From Marinobacter sp. (GTDB lineage Bacteria > Pseudomonadota > Gammaproteobacteria > Pseudomonadales > Oleiphilaceae): 43,291 bases of DNA. The notes beneath the pieces are model-generated. The model was not told the origin of the DNA. It saw only the letters and a program-made list of their open reading frames with translations, and made no database searches. The position numbers were made by a program, and so were the translations under genes. Shown piece after piece: positions 1 to 8,724 of this stretch. The DNA lies in contig JAGPVT010000138.1 of NCBI GenBank assembly GCA_018066865.1, positions 1-43,291 on the forward strand, read 5' to 3'. Numbering within the stretch: the first letter of the stretch is position 1; each line of letters starts with the position of its first letter.

Positions 1-332
1 CCACCCATGTCGTTGGCCAGCAGCGTAGTGGCGAACATGGCCGGGTCGGCTCCCAGAAAGGTGTAAACAGGAACAACAATCGGCGACAGAATTTTCGCCA
101 GCACCGGCGCCATGGCAATAATACCCACCATCGCCAACGCAAGTGCTCCCATGGCCTGAAAGCCTTCTTCAAACTCGTTGCCCGCGCCGGAAATGGAACG
201 CCCTACCCTGCGGAGACCGAGCTTTCCAAGAACCGGTTCTGAGCCGCCGAATTGCATGAATACCCGATCCAGCGCGCCGATGACCATAAAGGTCATCATG
301 ATATAAAGGATTATTTGATTTAACATTTCCAT
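1..332 (-). CDS. eutH: Ethanolamine permease EutH, N-terminal part (runs off the window)
   Basis: EutH is an integral inner-membrane protein that imports ethanolamine for the eut pathway. Only the first 110 codons are in the window; the gene continues past base 1. The translation opens MEMLNQIILYIMMTFMVIGA and continues through a loop with GAGNEFEEGFQAMGALALAM, a second hydrophobic stretch and an ending with LLANDMGG, all matching the EutH N-terminus as I know it from enterobacteria. I start at the ATG at 332 because a GGAGAG ribosome site lies six bases upstream; a second ATG two codons later is badly spaced. It follows eutG by 33 bases as in the enterobacterial eut operon. Identification is from remembered family sequence and operon position, and is firm. 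Confidence 0.9.
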   Translation of the reverse strand, partial: MEMLNQIILYIMMTFMVIGALDRVFMQFGGSEPVLGKLGLRRVGRSISGAGNEFEEGFQAMGALALAMVGIIAMAPVLAKILSPIVVPVYTFLGADPAMFATTLLANDMG

Positions 333-365
333 AATCGGCTCTCCGCTTTCTAGCAAACATTCGAA

Positions 366-1613
366 TCACAGGTTCTTTTTGGTACCGCAGGCCTCTTCAA
401 GCAGTTTCACGATATCCACTTCGGTAACGTCTCTAGGGTTGTCCTTGATGCAAACGTCCGTCAGAGCTTCAATCGCAATCGCGTTAAAGTCGTCACGGCG
501 AATATTGGTTCCTGCAAGATCTTCGGGTAACCCTATGTCGGAGAGCAATTGTCTGACCGCGTCGATTGACGCCATGCACTGCTCCCGCTCTGTCATTCCG
601 GCATGGCTAACGCCCAGCATATGAGCGATGGCGGCATACTCCCGCTGGCAAACCAGAGCATTGAATTTCATTACGTAAGGAAGAAGAATTCCGTTGGCGA
701 TGCCATGGGCCAGGTTATAGCGGGGGCCAATCTGATGGGATATGGCATGAACCAGACCGAGCCCGGAATTACTGAATGCAAGCCCTGCTTTATAGGACGC
801 GGTTGACATGGCAAGCCGGGCTGCCTTGTCTCCCCCGTTGCCCACCACTATGGGCAACGCCTCAGCAATGCTCTGTATTGCGCAGATAGCCAACGCCTTT
901 GCGAGTGGATGGGAACTGCGCGCAGCATAGGCCTCAATGGCATGTGTGAGCGCATCAATACCGGTTGCAGCAGTCACCATTGGCGGCAAATTGAGCATAA
1001 GACCCGGGTCGACGATTGCCAGATCTGGCATAAGATCGCCGTTCTTGATAACGAACTTGTGCTGCCGGTCAGCACGCATGATTACACTGATATCAGTGAC
1101 TTCCGATCCCGTACCGGCTGTCGTTGGAACCGCACCCAACCCGACGCTCCGGCGACCACTGAACCCCGGCTCCGCCAGTTGGTGCAAGCTGCTCTGGTTG
1201 CTTCCCGCCAGGGCAATGGCCTTGGCTGCATCCAGTGCGGACCCACCGCCAAAACCCAGTACGAAGTCTGCCTTGTTGCGAGTCAACAGTTCGGTGGCAG
1301 AAGCAACGACCGTTTCATCAGGTTCCTGAGTAATAGCGGGATAAATTGTGCACGCAATGCCTGCTCTCCCGAGACTTCTTTCCATGCTTCGCATCAGGCC
1401 TTTCTCATGAACCACACGGTCAGCGACCACCAGCACATGAGTTACATCCAGCTTGCCAAGCATCTCACCAATTCTGAGAATTGCTCCCTCGCCCATCAAT
1501 GTCTGGCGCGGTGCGTTAAAGTTGAACAGACCATAGGGAGTCAGCTCATCCACCGTGCGGGTGACGATGTCCTCAATCAACGCATTGTCCAGTGACTGCT
1601 CTAGCGAATGCAT
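366..1613 (-). CDS. eutG: Iron-containing alcohol dehydrogenase EutG
   Basis: A 415-residue group III (Fe-dependent) alcohol dehydrogenase, expected to reduce acetaldehyde to ethanol and so recycle NADH inside the eut microcompartment. The NAD-binding loop GFGGGSALDAAKA is near residues 120-132. The family's metal ligands appear intact: D220 and H224 in GIDALTHAIEAY, H289 in GLVHAISH and H303 in NLAHG, with the same 4- and 14-residue spacings as in FucO. The roughly 35 residues before the Rossmann part may hold a targeting helix, since residues 4-22 can form an amphipathic helix; that is inference. Its ATG is one base from the eutJ stop, so the two are translationally linked. The eut position decides EutG over other Fe-ADHs. 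Confidence 0.92.
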   Translation of the reverse strand: MHSLEQSLDNALIEDIVTRTVDELTPYGLFNFNAPRQTLMGEGAILRIGEMLGKLDVTHVLVVADRVVHEKGLMRSMERSLGRAGIACTIYPAITQEPDETVVASATELLTRNKADFVLGFGGGSALDAAKAIALAGSNQSSLHQLAEPGFSGRRSVGLGAVPTTAGTGSEVTDISVIMRADRQHKFVIKNGDLMPDLAIVDPGLMLNLPPMVTAATGIDALTHAIEAYAARSSHPLAKALAICAIQSIAEALPIVVGNGGDKAARLAMSTASYKAGLAFSNSGLGLVHAISHQIGPRYNLAHGIANGILLPYVMKFNALVCQREYAAIAHMLGVSHAGMTEREQCMASIDAVRQLLSDIGLPEDLAGTNIRRDDFNAIAIEALTDVCIKDNPRDVTEVDIVKLLEEACGTKKNL

Positions 1614-1614
1614 A

Positions 1615-2460
1615 TCATCCGGCCCTCACTTCTCTCGCCTGGAGTACGTCCGAATAGCTGGCGATCGCCAGTGGCGTCAGATAAAGCGGGTGCGAGGGAA
1701 GCACAACCTCAACATCCGGAAACTCCGCCGCAAATACCTCAAGAAATCCCGGCAACGCACAGGAGCCGCCGGTCAGATAAATGGCTGGCACCTTCCTACC
1801 TGCAATATGGCCGTGAACGATATCCGCCATTTTCGCAATTACCGGTGTCGCCAGCCTGCACAGTGCGAGATCGTTGCTGGTGCGCTTCATCTCTTCGGCT
1901 TCTTCATAAGGAATACCGAAGTGCCCGGCCAGAGCCAGCGTGATATGCCGGCCACCGGTGGCGTCATCCCTGGAGCAGACAACCTGACCCTGCTCGATAA
2001 TTGCGGTTCCCGTGGTTCCACCACCGATATCGACCACCGCAGCATGATCAAGCTGCAACAACTTCGCCACACTGCTGGGCTCATCAATAACGCCCGCCAC
2101 TTCAAGGCCTGCGGCTTCAATAACGTTGGTTGAAATACGTGAATCGGTACCTGGAGGAAAAGACGTGCTGACCCGTCCAATATGAATGCCCAACTTCGCA
2201 CTCGCACGCCGGACCTGTTCCCGGACAATCTGGCTGGCGCCAAAGAAATCGACTACCACACCATCGCGGACGACATTGGCCCAATCCATAAAGCCGGCCA
2301 ACGGGTTACCGTCGGCATCCAGCACAATCGTCTGAATGTCCGCGGTGCCCAGGTCAACACCAACTCTGAACTCACCCTGAAAGGGGCTGGCAGTGTCATC
2401 GTTGATCAGGCCGGCAGTCTTCTTCAGTAACCGGTTAACCTCGGCCATTGTCCTGCTCAT
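1615..2460 (-). CDS. eutJ: Ethanolamine utilization protein EutJ, Hsp70/actin-fold chaperone-like
   Basis: EutJ belongs to the actin/Hsp70 ATPase fold and is regarded as a possible chaperone of the eut microcompartment; its biochemical role is not settled. The 281-residue product shows the phosphate-1 loop GVDLGTADIQT near residue 33, the DWANVVRDGVVVDFFGA segment, the phosphate-2 loop VDIGGGTTG and a C-terminal adenosine-type motif LTGGSCALPGF. Length matches the enterobacterial protein of about 280 residues. The open frame continues 21 codons upstream, but I start at the ATG at 2460 because AAGGAG sits six bases before it and the longer form would overlap the end of eutE. It lies 13 bases downstream of eutE. 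Confidence 0.9.
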   Translation of the reverse strand: MSRTMAEVNRLLKKTAGLINDDTASPFQGEFRVGVDLGTADIQTIVLDADGNPLAGFMDWANVVRDGVVVDFFGASQIVREQVRRASAKLGIHIGRVSTSFPPGTDSRISTNVIEAAGLEVAGVIDEPSSVAKLLQLDHAAVVDIGGGTTGTAIIEQGQVVCSRDDATGGRHITLALAGHFGIPYEEAEEMKRTSNDLALCRLATPVIAKMADIVHGHIAGRKVPAIYLTGGSCALPGFLEVFAAEFPDVEVVLPSHPLYLTPLAIASYSDVLQAREVRAG

Positions 2461-2473
2461 TACGCTCTCCTTG

Positions 2474-3871
2474 TCAGACGATCCGGAACGAATCCACCAT
2501 GGTGCAACGCCGCTTGCGCACAAAAGTGCTGGCGTTAGTAACGCCTTCGCCGGTGGGTGTTGATATCGTCATGGATGCCCAGCCTTCTCCCCCCGCGCCC
2601 AGTCCAGCAAGGCAAGGACCATTTTTCACAAACAGGCTGCAGTTGATTTCCAGCCCCATGCGGGAAAGGTTGTCGATATTGCGGGAATGCATGGCTGCGG
2701 TATGGCGATTGTCGGCTTCCAGTTCCACCGCCCAGTCAATAGCCTGGTCTGCGTCCCGGGCGCGTATCAATGAAATAACCGGGAGCATCATTTCTGTCGT
2801 GGCGAAAGCGTGATCCCGTTCGGTTTCCGTGACGAGCAGACGGGTGCCTGCCGGAACATTGAAGCCTGCGGCGGCGGCGATTTTTTCGGCATCGCGCCCC
2901 ACCCATTCCGGTTTCGGGTGTGGATTCGGGCCGGGGTAACCCGCCAAAACAAGCCGAGCCACGGCATCAGCCTGATCCGCAGTGATCTCCGCAGCACCAT
3001 GTCGGCACATGGCCGCTTTCAATTCGGAGGCAATCGACTCTACGGCAATAATTTCTTTCTCATCGACGCAGATGATGTTGTTATCAAACGACGCACCCTG
3101 AACGATGCTTATAGCCGCCCGCTCTATATCAGCGGTTTCATCCACTACCACCGGAGGATTGCCCGGCCCCGCAGCAATCAGGCGCTTGTCGGAGACTTTG
3201 CGGGCAGCCTTCACCACCGCCTCACCGCCGGTAATGGTAAGTAGGTGGATACCTGGGAAGCTGAACAGCTGTGTGGCTGCTTCAATCGTGGGCTCTTCAA
3301 CACAGGTTACGAGGTTTGCCGGCCCTCCTGCGCTTACAGAAGCCCGGTTAATCAGCTGAATAGCACGCTGGGAGACTGCCTTGGCCGAGGGGTGCGGGGA
3401 GAACACAACGGAATTTCCGCCCGCAATCATGCTGATCGCGTTATTCAGAATGGTCGCAGACGGGTTGGTTGACGGCGTCACCGACGCTATTACACCCCAG
3501 GGTGCGTTCTCAATAAGTGACAGTCCATGATCACCGGTGACCGCCATGGGCACGATCGCTTCAATCCCCGGCGTTTTGCCAAGAACCAGCTGGTGTTTGC
3601 GTATTTTATCTTCTACCCGGCCAAACCCCGTTTCCTGAACGGCAAGTTCGGACAACTCCTTCACATGCTCGCCACCCATGCGCCGGATAGCGGTGATGAT
3701 CGCTTCTCTCTGCGCCATCGACCTTATCTTTTTGTGGGCACCCTGAGCTGCCGCCACGGCATCATCAAGTGTCCTGAATATGCCGTAACTTTCACCATCA
3801 CGCTGCGGAGAGTGCAACTGCTCAATAACGCGGCGTACGACAGACTCAATCTGCTGTGTATCCATCTGCAT
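2474..3871 (-). CDS. eutE: Acetaldehyde dehydrogenase (CoA-acylating) EutE
   Basis: EutE oxidises acetaldehyde from ethanolamine ammonia-lyase to acetyl-CoA with NAD+ and CoA inside the microcompartment. The 465-residue protein is full length. The first ~19 residues (DTQQIESVVRRVIEQL) form an amphipathic helix, the usual encapsulation peptide of EutE/PduP, followed by a linker. The ALDH body has the NENAPWG-like segment IENAPWGVIASVTPSTNP, FPGIHLLTITGGEAV and the catalytic Cys at residue 268 in SFDNNIICVDEK. The C-terminus ending FVRKRRCTMVDSFRIV matches the family. I use the ATG at 3871, with a GGGGGAG site seven bases upstream; an in-frame ATG two codons later is possible. eutJ follows closely. 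Confidence 0.95.
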   Translation of the reverse strand: MQMDTQQIESVVRRVIEQLHSPQRDGESYGIFRTLDDAVAAAQGAHKKIRSMAQREAIITAIRRMGGEHVKELSELAVQETGFGRVEDKIRKHQLVLGKTPGIEAIVPMAVTGDHGLSLIENAPWGVIASVTPSTNPSATILNNAISMIAGGNSVVFSPHPSAKAVSQRAIQLINRASVSAGGPANLVTCVEEPTIEAATQLFSFPGIHLLTITGGEAVVKAARKVSDKRLIAAGPGNPPVVVDETADIERAAISIVQGASFDNNIICVDEKEIIAVESIASELKAAMCRHGAAEITADQADAVARLVLAGYPGPNPHPKPEWVGRDAEKIAAAAGFNVPAGTRLLVTETERDHAFATTEMMLPVISLIRARDADQAIDWAVELEADNRHTAAMHSRNIDNLSRMGLEINCSLFVKNGPCLAGLGAGGEGWASMTISTPTGEGVTNASTFVRKRRCTMVDSFRIV

Positions 3872-3924
3872 CTTCCGTCTCCCCCAGGCTGCCTCACGAT
3901 TTATGGCAGCCCGATAAAAGTGGC

Positions 3925-4230
3925 CTAGTAACGTCGCTGGGACTTCTGAAACCAGGTTGTTGAGCCACCGGTAACTTCATCGATAATACCCACGATACTC
4001 AGATCGACAGGCGTCTGGCCGGTACCCTCTACAGACATTCGGGCAGAGCTGCCACCGACCACCAGCACCCACTCGCCTTCCCCTGCACCCAGCCGGTCAG
4101 CTGCCACCATGACTGAGCTTTCTTCTTTACCGTCCTGATCGATAAACTTGATCAACGCCAGCTTATCCATCCCCAAACGCTCGCTGCGGACAGTAGCAAC
4201 GACTTGACCGATAACCTTTGCAAGTCTCAT
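3925..4230 (-). CDS. eutN: Microcompartment vertex protein EutN (BMC-P pentamer)
   Basis: A 101-residue EutN/CcmL-family protein. BMC-P proteins assemble into pentamers that cap the twelve vertices of the shell. The sequence begins MRLAKVIGQVVATVRSERLG, and contains DRLGAGEGEWVLVVGGSSAR and PVDLSIVGIIDEV, the conserved blocks of the family. A GGAAG site lies about seven bases before the ATG at 4230. It sits between the hexameter-forming shell genes and eutE, as in other eut operons. The C-terminal tail TGGSTTWFQKSQRRY is slightly longer and more basic than in E. coli. Confidence 0.93.
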   Translation of the reverse strand: MRLAKVIGQVVATVRSERLGMDKLALIKFIDQDGKEESSVMVAADRLGAGEGEWVLVVGGSSARMSVEGTGQTPVDLSIVGIIDEVTGGSTTWFQKSQRRY

Positions 4231-4255
4231 GGGATATCTTCCAGATCAGTTAACC

Positions 4256-4582
4256 TTAGCCCGATGCTTTTTTCCCCTGGTTTGGCTTTCCCGGCTCTAC
4301 CGTCTTTCTCGGCACAATCGGAAAAATGGCTTCCAGATCCGCGTGTGGTCTTGGAATGACATGGACCGCTATCAGTTCACCGAGCCTTTGTGCTGCCGCC
4401 GCTCCTGCGTCCGTAGCGGCTTTACAGGCAGCCACATCACCTCTGACCAGAGCGGTGACGTAGCCATGGCCAATTTGCTCATAGCCCACCAGTTCTACTC
4501 TGGCGGCTTTTACCATGGCATCCGAGGCTTCGATAAGAGCCGTCAGGCCCTTGGTTTCAATAATGCCTAATGCTTCCATCAT
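4256..4582 (-). CDS. Second EutM-like microcompartment shell protein (BMC-H paralog)
   Basis: This 108-residue BMC-H (Pfam 00936 type) hexamer protein is a tandem paralog of the neighbouring eutM; over most of their length they are near identical ([39 protein letters not shown]). It differs in the pore-lining loop, [10 protein letters not shown] instead of [10 protein letters not shown], and has a longer basic tail ending [14 protein letters not shown] hexamers tile the facets and their central pores pass substrates. I start at the ATG at 4582, preceded by GAGGG seven bases upstream. The frame also offers an ATG at 4639 with AAAGG nine bases upstream, which would add 19 residues, so the N-terminus is uncertain. 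E. coli eut operons have no gene here, so this is a lineage-specific duplication. Confidence 0.9.
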   Translation of the reverse strand: MMEALGIIETKGLTALIEASDAMVKAARVELVGYEQIGHGYVTALVRGDVAACKAATDAGAAAAQRLGELIAVHVIPRPHADLEAIFPIVPRKTVEPGKPNQGKKASG

Positions 4583-4653
4583 GCTAGTACCCTCATGCCT
4601 TGTGGCTTGTTCTGAAGCCTGCTTCCAGACTGCATTCATCGGAATAAACCTTT

Positions 4654-4669
4654 GTCAGGGTCCCCTGAC
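4654..4669. other. Stem-loop between the two eutM-type genes
   Basis: Bases 4654-4660 (GTCAGGG) pair perfectly with 4663-4669 (CCCTGAC), giving a compact 16-base hairpin five bases past the eutM stop codon. On the minus-strand transcript it is followed by AAAGG and no U-run, so it is not a standard intrinsic terminator. Inference: it may stabilise or separate the eutM message from downstream genes and set shell-protein ratios. Confidence 0.4.
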
Positions 4670-4673
4670 TTAC

Positions 4674-4973
4674 TCAGGAACCGGATGAAGACTTCACCGC
4701 AGGATTGATCGGGAAGATAGCTTCCAGGTCTCCGTGCGGACGTGGGATCACGTGCACAGCCACCAGCTCGCCCAATCTCTGTGCTGCAGCAGCACCGGCA
4801 TCTGTCGCTGCCTTACAGGCAGCCACATCACCTCGGACCATCGCAGTTACAAGACCACTACCAATCTGCTTGTAACCAACAAGTTCAACCCTGGCAGCCT
4901 TGACCATCGCGTCAGAGGCTTCAATCAGAGCTGTCAGGCCTTTTGTTTCAATAATTCCAAGTGCTTCGTTCAT
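4674..4973 (-). CDS. eutM: Microcompartment major shell protein EutM (BMC-H hexamer)
   Basis: A 99-residue BMC-H protein, very close to enterobacterial EutM throughout: [40 protein letters not shown] and [20 protein letters not shown]. It forms the flat hexamers of the shell facets. The pore loop reads KQIGSG, like PduA/PduJ, whereas E. coli EutM has KQIGGG. GAGGAG eight bases before the ATG at 4973 is one of the strongest ribosome sites in the operon, fitting a highly made structural protein. It lies 23 bases from eutD and 91 bases before its paralog, an unusually long gap for this operon. Confidence 0.95.
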   Translation of the reverse strand: MNEALGIIETKGLTALIEASDAMVKAARVELVGYKQIGSGLVTAMVRGDVAACKAATDAGAAAAQRLGELVAVHVIPRPHGDLEAIFPINPAVKSSSGS

Positions 4974-4996
4974 GGTTAATTCTCCTCAGGGTGTCA

Positions 4997-5980
4997 CTAC
5001 TCTTTGTTTACCAGGCATGACGCCACAATGGCGACGTCGACAATATCGTCGGCGGTGCAGCCCCGTGACAGGTCATGCATAGGTTTTGCTAAACCTTCCA
5101 ACATCGGCCCCAGTGCCATGTAGTCACACAGGCGCTGGGCAACCTTGTAAGCGATATTCCCGGCATCCAGTGACGGAAATATCAGAACATTCGAGTTACC
5201 TTTCAGCGGGCTTTCGGGCGCCTTTTTCAGGGCAACCGAGGGCACCACAGCCGCATCAAACTGTAATTCCCCATCAATAATCAGTGACGGATCCCGGGTG
5301 CGCGCCAGCTCAAATGCTTCCCTTACCCGCCGGGCCGCCGGATGCTGTGAACTGCCCTTGGTAGAAAACGACAGAAGCGCAACCCGTGCTTTCTCACCAG
5401 TAAGCTTCTCGAAGCTACGGGCCGAGTCGATGGCGATGTCTGAGAGCTGCTCTACGGTGGGCTCGGGTATCACACCAGCGTCTGCGAACAGCCGGAAATC
5501 GCTGCCATCGGCAGAGGACATCAGAAAAAACGAGGACACAGTTTTATGACCGCCTTCAACTCCAATGACTCTGATCGCCGCACGGATAACGTCACCACTG
5601 GTGGACACGTTTCCGGCGATACAGATATCCGCCTCTGCGCGCTTCACCATCATGGCGCCAAAATACAGCGGATCGCTCAGGAGCTTGCGGGCCTCATCTT
5701 TGTCCACCCCCTCCTTTTGATCCTGGTAAGCACTGATAAACGAGTCCACCCATGGTGAGCGCGAAGGATCCACAATTGAAAAACACTGCATAGCTATTCC
5801 CATTTCCTGGGCGTAATCCCGAAGCTCAAACGGGTTACCAAGCAAAATGGGTTGAGCCAAGCCGCGCTGCTGCAGTTCATTTGCCGCATGCAGAACCCTT
5901 TCATCAAGCGCGTCAGGAAAAACGATGCGTTTGGGCGCTTCGCGGCATGCATTCCGGCACTGCTCCATCATCTTGATCAT
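4997..5980 (-). CDS. eutD: Phosphate acetyltransferase EutD
   Basis: EutD converts acetyl-CoA from EutE to acetyl phosphate and CoA, regenerating CoA within the microcompartment. The 327-residue protein is a stand-alone PTA_PTB domain without the N-terminal regulatory domains of Pta. Family blocks are visible: [81 protein letters not shown] and [16 protein letters not shown]. The start ATG overlaps the eutT stop by four bases (ATGA), so it is likely translationally coupled to eutT. Confidence 0.94.
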   Translation of the reverse strand: MIKMMEQCRNACREAPKRIVFPDALDERVLHAANELQQRGLAQPILLGNPFELRDYAQEMGIAMQCFSIVDPSRSPWVDSFISAYQDQKEGVDKDEARKLLSDPLYFGAMMVKRAEADICIAGNVSTSGDVIRAAIRVIGVEGGHKTVSSFFLMSSADGSDFRLFADAGVIPEPTVEQLSDIAIDSARSFEKLTGEKARVALLSFSTKGSSQHPAARRVREAFELARTRDPSLIIDGELQFDAAVVPSVALKKAPESPLKGNSNVLIFPSLDAGNIAYKVAQRLCDYMALGPMLEGLAKPMHDLSRGCTADDIVDVAIVASCLVNKE

Positions 5981-6801
5981 GAAATCACTCCGAGTTCAGG
6001 AAGTGATCCGGTTGTTTCAACGACAAGAACCATGAGCATCAACACATAAAGTGCGCTGCTCAGGCGGTTGAGTCCCTGCACGATATCCGGCCGTGTGAGA
6101 TTAAAACTGTCCGTCTGAAATGCTTTGCAGGCCTCAACTTCCGCTTCCCGCGCCATAGCTCTGAGAACGTTCAGCAATGATATGTTTGGGCCGTGGGACA
6201 ATTCCGGAACTATGTGGTCGTGGCCAAGGTATTTCAGGGGGTGATGAGAGATCCGGTGAATGGCCTCATCGTTCAGATCACCCATGCTGATCTCCGCCTG
6301 AACTTCGCCGGTGACTTCGCTACGCAGAAGATTACCCATAAATGAACGCAGGTCTGCCAGCGAGTGGCGCAGGAGCGGGTATTTTTCAAAACTGACGGCA
6401 AACTGAGTCTGTACCCACACGGTCTGGGAAATCAGCGTATCGAGCTTGCCACGCAGTGCGATTCTGGGGTGCGTTTTGGGAACCAACTGCTCGCTGTCCA
6501 GCAAGGTCAGCAACTCGGTTTTCTTCTCGACCTGGCTGTGGCACACGGCACAACGGTTGCCCGGACGCGCATTCGCGCTGGTGAGTGGGTGCACCGAAGC
6601 TTTCTGGCTTGCACCTGCACCCGCTTCATCGGGAAGAAAAACCCGGCCGTCATCGCCGATATACTTGATACGGATCTTGCGCTCGGCCAAAAGCTGGCTT
6701 GCAGACGGGGTAAGTCTGGCTCCCTCAGGCAGGTGCACCTCGCTACCATGGGCCAGACCATGCTCGGCTCGCAAACTGGTTTCTGTTATCCAGGATGGCA
6801 T
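5977..6801 (-). CDS. eutT: Ethanolamine cobalamin adenosyltransferase EutT
   Basis: EutT transfers the adenosyl group of ATP to cob(I)alamin to give coenzyme B12 for ethanolamine ammonia-lyase. The 274-residue protein has the family start [21 protein letters not shown], a central metal-site region and a C-terminal half with [19 protein letters not shown] and [17 protein letters not shown]. Salmonella EutT is known for an H-X11-C-C-X2-C metal motif. Here the site is H71, eleven residues, then R83-C84-A85-V86-C87, so the first cysteine of the pair is arginine while the other ligands remain. Whether this changes metal use is unknown. An AAGGGG site lies eight bases before the ATG. eutQ ends 14 bases upstream. 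Confidence 0.93.
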   Translation of the reverse strand: MPSWITETSLRAEHGLAHGSEVHLPEGARLTPSASQLLAERKIRIKYIGDDGRVFLPDEAGAGASQKASVHPLTSANARPGNRCAVCHSQVEKKTELLTLLDSEQLVPKTHPRIALRGKLDTLISQTVWVQTQFAVSFEKYPLLRHSLADLRSFMGNLLRSEVTGEVQAEISMGDLNDEAIHRISHHPLKYLGHDHIVPELSHGPNISLLNVLRAMAREAEVEACKAFQTDSFNLTRPDIVQGLNRLSSALYVLMLMVLVVETTGSLPELGVIS

Positions 6802-6815
6802 CGATACAACCCCTT

Positions 6816-7511
6816 TTATTGCGCTGACCAGTCCGCCGGGTAAGTCACATACACAAAACGCACTTTCCCGGGAGATCCAAACTCAATTGCCGCTCCCTTG
6901 GGTATAAAAAACACATCGCCCGGCTTGCCGATGTGGGTCTTATTGCCACAGGTGATGTGCAGCTCGCCTTCCAGAACCACATCAATCTCGTCGTAGTTCA
7001 GGGTCCATGGAAAACTGCAGTTCTCCCACTGCATATAGCCGGCTGCGATGGAGCTGTTATCGGCGGAACCAATCACATCGGTCAGGCCTATGGGTTTGCC
7101 GCCTGCACCGTCGAACTTACCGGGTTTAACAGAACTGCCACGCACAAGAACAACGCCATTGGGCGCTTTCTCTCGCTCGAATGAAGGGCCTGCCGCATCC
7201 TGGTGCTGCAACTCCTTCAAGGCCTTTTCGATCAATTGGTCAAGCAGGGCGGAATTCTGGTGCCCGGCTGGCAGCTTTGCCCTGACCGCCTTTTTGATAT
7301 CCTGCAGATTATCAGGACGACTGCCCGCAAGAGATCCGCTGCTTTTTCGAGGTTCGATGCTGACCGCAACATCAATAATTTTCAGACCGAGCTTTTTGGC
7401 AACATCGCGCGCTTCTGGCGTAATGATCGTGCTCTGGGGAGAGATCTCAACGGAGGTTTCCCCGCTCTTGTGAAGCTCCTTTATTTTTTCAGCCGTAAAC
7501 AGAGATTTCAT
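6816..7511 (-). CDS. eutQ: Ethanolamine utilization cupin EutQ, acetate kinase-like
   Basis: EutQ is a cupin protein of eut operons; Salmonella EutQ has been reported to have acetate kinase activity, making ATP from the acetyl phosphate produced by EutD. The 231-residue protein has an N-terminal part with TPEARDVAKKLGLKIIDV and a lysine/alanine-rich linker, then a C-terminal cupin with GYMQWENCSFPWTLNYDEID, VLEGELHITCG and GDVFFIPKGAAIEFG. The DEID segment lacks the metal-binding histidines of classic cupins, as is normal for the EutQ family. It is 24 bases downstream of eutP with an AGGGG site before its ATG. Confidence 0.93.
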   Translation of the reverse strand: MKSLFTAEKIKELHKSGETSVEISPQSTIITPEARDVAKKLGLKIIDVAVSIEPRKSSGSLAGSRPDNLQDIKKAVRAKLPAGHQNSALLDQLIEKALKELQHQDAAGPSFEREKAPNGVVLVRGSSVKPGKFDGAGGKPIGLTDVIGSADNSSIAAGYMQWENCSFPWTLNYDEIDVVLEGELHITCGNKTHIGKPGDVFFIPKGAAIEFGSPGKVRFVYVTYPADWSAQ

Positions 7512-7535
7512 AATCCGGCCCCTATCAGTTTTATA

Positions 7536-8090
7536 TCAATATTCATTTTCGCCGACGGTCGCCTGTTCAGCACGTTCTTCGCAGGCACCCATACTGGCAT
7601 CCGGTGTTTGTAAACTGATCAGAAAAGACCTCAAGGCAGCAACACCCTCGCCGGTTGCTGTAGAGGTCAGAAAATATGGTGGAGAAATATTATGATCCGC
7701 CATTATTCGACACGCAGATTCTGTATCGGCGTCTGGCAAATCCGTTTTGCTGACTACTCCGATAACCCGCTTGTCGGGATAGACGTGCAAAAGGCCCGGA
7801 GGCAAAGCAAAGGCTCTGCTGTTGGCAGGCTGCAGGTACACAACCGTACTGATTTCCGCGATAGTAGACAGCAAAGCACCATAGTACGCAGGGCGACTGG
7901 TGAACTCCCCCGGTGTGTCTACAACGTGGCTGGGATGAAACACAACAGCCTGGGTTTTCAGAACCTGATCGCTGGATTCGAGCAGTGCCAGAGTGAGTGC
8001 CGTTTTTCCGCTTCCGACATCACCCACCAGCACAAAATCCGCCAGATCCGGATACAGTGCTTTTCTGTTTACGTCCGGGTTGCCTGACAT
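7536..8090 (-). CDS. eutP: Ethanolamine utilization P-loop protein EutP
   Basis: A 184-residue P-loop NTPase of the EutP/PduV family. EutP has also been reported as an acetate kinase in the eut pathway; an association with the microcompartment is assumed from PduV. Motifs are the Walker A GDVGSGKT at residues 23-30, switch-II-type DTPGEF and the guanine-specificity-like SKTDLPDAD. It is longer than the E. coli form at both ends: about 16 extra residues before the P-loop strand and an acidic C-terminal tail. The ATG at 8090 overlaps the last 22 bases of eutS; the ribosome site is weak, so coupling to eutS translation is likely. Confidence 0.92.
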   Translation of the reverse strand: MSGNPDVNRKALYPDLADFVLVGDVGSGKTALTLALLESSDQVLKTQAVVFHPSHVVDTPGEFTSRPAYYGALLSTIAEISTVVYLQPANSRAFALPPGLLHVYPDKRVIGVVSKTDLPDADTESACRIMADHNISPPYFLTSTATGEGVAALRSFLISLQTPDASMGACEERAEQATVGENEY

Positions 8091-8446
8091 ACTCTGTATC
8101 CCAATGACGACTCCAGCGTAGAAAGAATCGCGCTCAATGCTTCCTCTACTGACCCGATACTTCCGGTAAGGACGAGCGCGCCCGAAAAACGATCCAGAAA
8201 TCCTATTTTTACCGATGCGAACTTGGTTGCAACGTCTCCCGCAATAATCGCCGTTTCACCAGGCGTCAGCGTAAGAATGCCAATGGCCTCAGCGTGCTCA
8301 ACCCCAACTTTGTGACACAGATCCTCAGTAGGGTTCGCGAGCAGGTGCGCCAGCGTTACCTGCTTACCCGGAACATACTCCTGGATAATGCGTTCAATAT
8401 CGGCTGACTCACCTAGATTGGTCGAAGACACTCTGAAATGCTCCAT
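8069..8446 (-). CDS. eutS: Microcompartment shell protein EutS (BMC-H, permuted)
   Basis: EutS is a circularly permuted BMC-H hexamer protein of the eut shell and the first gene of the operon. Family blocks are [37 protein letters not shown] and [20 protein letters not shown], then VEEALSAI. The frame from the ATG at 8446 gives 125 residues, about 14 more at the N-terminus than the enterobacterial protein, and no clear ribosome site precedes it. A GTG at codon 6 has GGAG nine bases upstream, giving a more typical length, so the true start is uncertain. The eut promoter region lies immediately upstream. Confidence 0.9.
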   Translation of the reverse strand: MEHFRVSSTNLGESADIERIIQEYVPGKQVTLAHLLANPTEDLCHKVGVEHAEAIGILTLTPGETAIIAGDVATKFASVKIGFLDRFSGALVLTGSIGSVEEALSAILSTLESSLGYRVCQATRT

Positions 8447-8514
8447 TTCGTAGGGCGTTCGAATGCTGATTCAGTCAGGAAAACCTGAACATTGGTTCAT
8501 CGTAGACATCTATT

Positions 8515-8542
8515 ATTTTAATTCCAGCCAATCTTCAGGCAA
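8515..8542 (-). promoter_or_regulatory. Candidate sigma-70 promoter of the eut operon
   Basis: On the minus strand TTGCCT (8537-8542) and TAAAAT (8515-8520) are separated by 16 bases, about 70 bases upstream of eutS and just past the tRNA-Lys terminator. Matches to consensus are 4/6 and 5/6. No convincing -24/-12 sigma-54 element was seen. This is pattern matching only. Confidence 0.35.
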
Positions 8543-8657
8543 TGAATAAGGAATTGATGCTGGTCAATATGTGGCTTCATATGGCAAGAGTTTTTCGGAC
8601 TGGAGTGGACGGCATGACTCAGCCGGTCGAAATGGAAGGATTATAAAAAGTAATGGC

Positions 8658-8690
8658 AAAAAAAAAGGACTGCATCTCTGCAGCCCCTTA
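8658..8690 (-). terminator. Intrinsic terminator of the tRNA-Lys transcript
   Basis: Read on the minus strand, a stem AAGGGGCTGCA / TGCAGTCCTT with a GAGA loop is followed directly by a run of nine T. It lies 35 bases beyond the 3' end of the first-listed tRNA-Lys and separates the tRNA/tol-pal side from the eut operon. Stem with one G-T pair plus U-run is a textbook rho-independent terminator. Confidence 0.8.
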
Positions 8691-8724
8691 AGCTTCAACT
8701 TTTTAACTCTTCAAATCACAAATA

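Noticed and set aside
8447..8660. Sigma-54 promoter for the eut operon
   Set aside because: No GG-N10-GC pair with the wider TGGCA/TTGC context was found on the minus strand.
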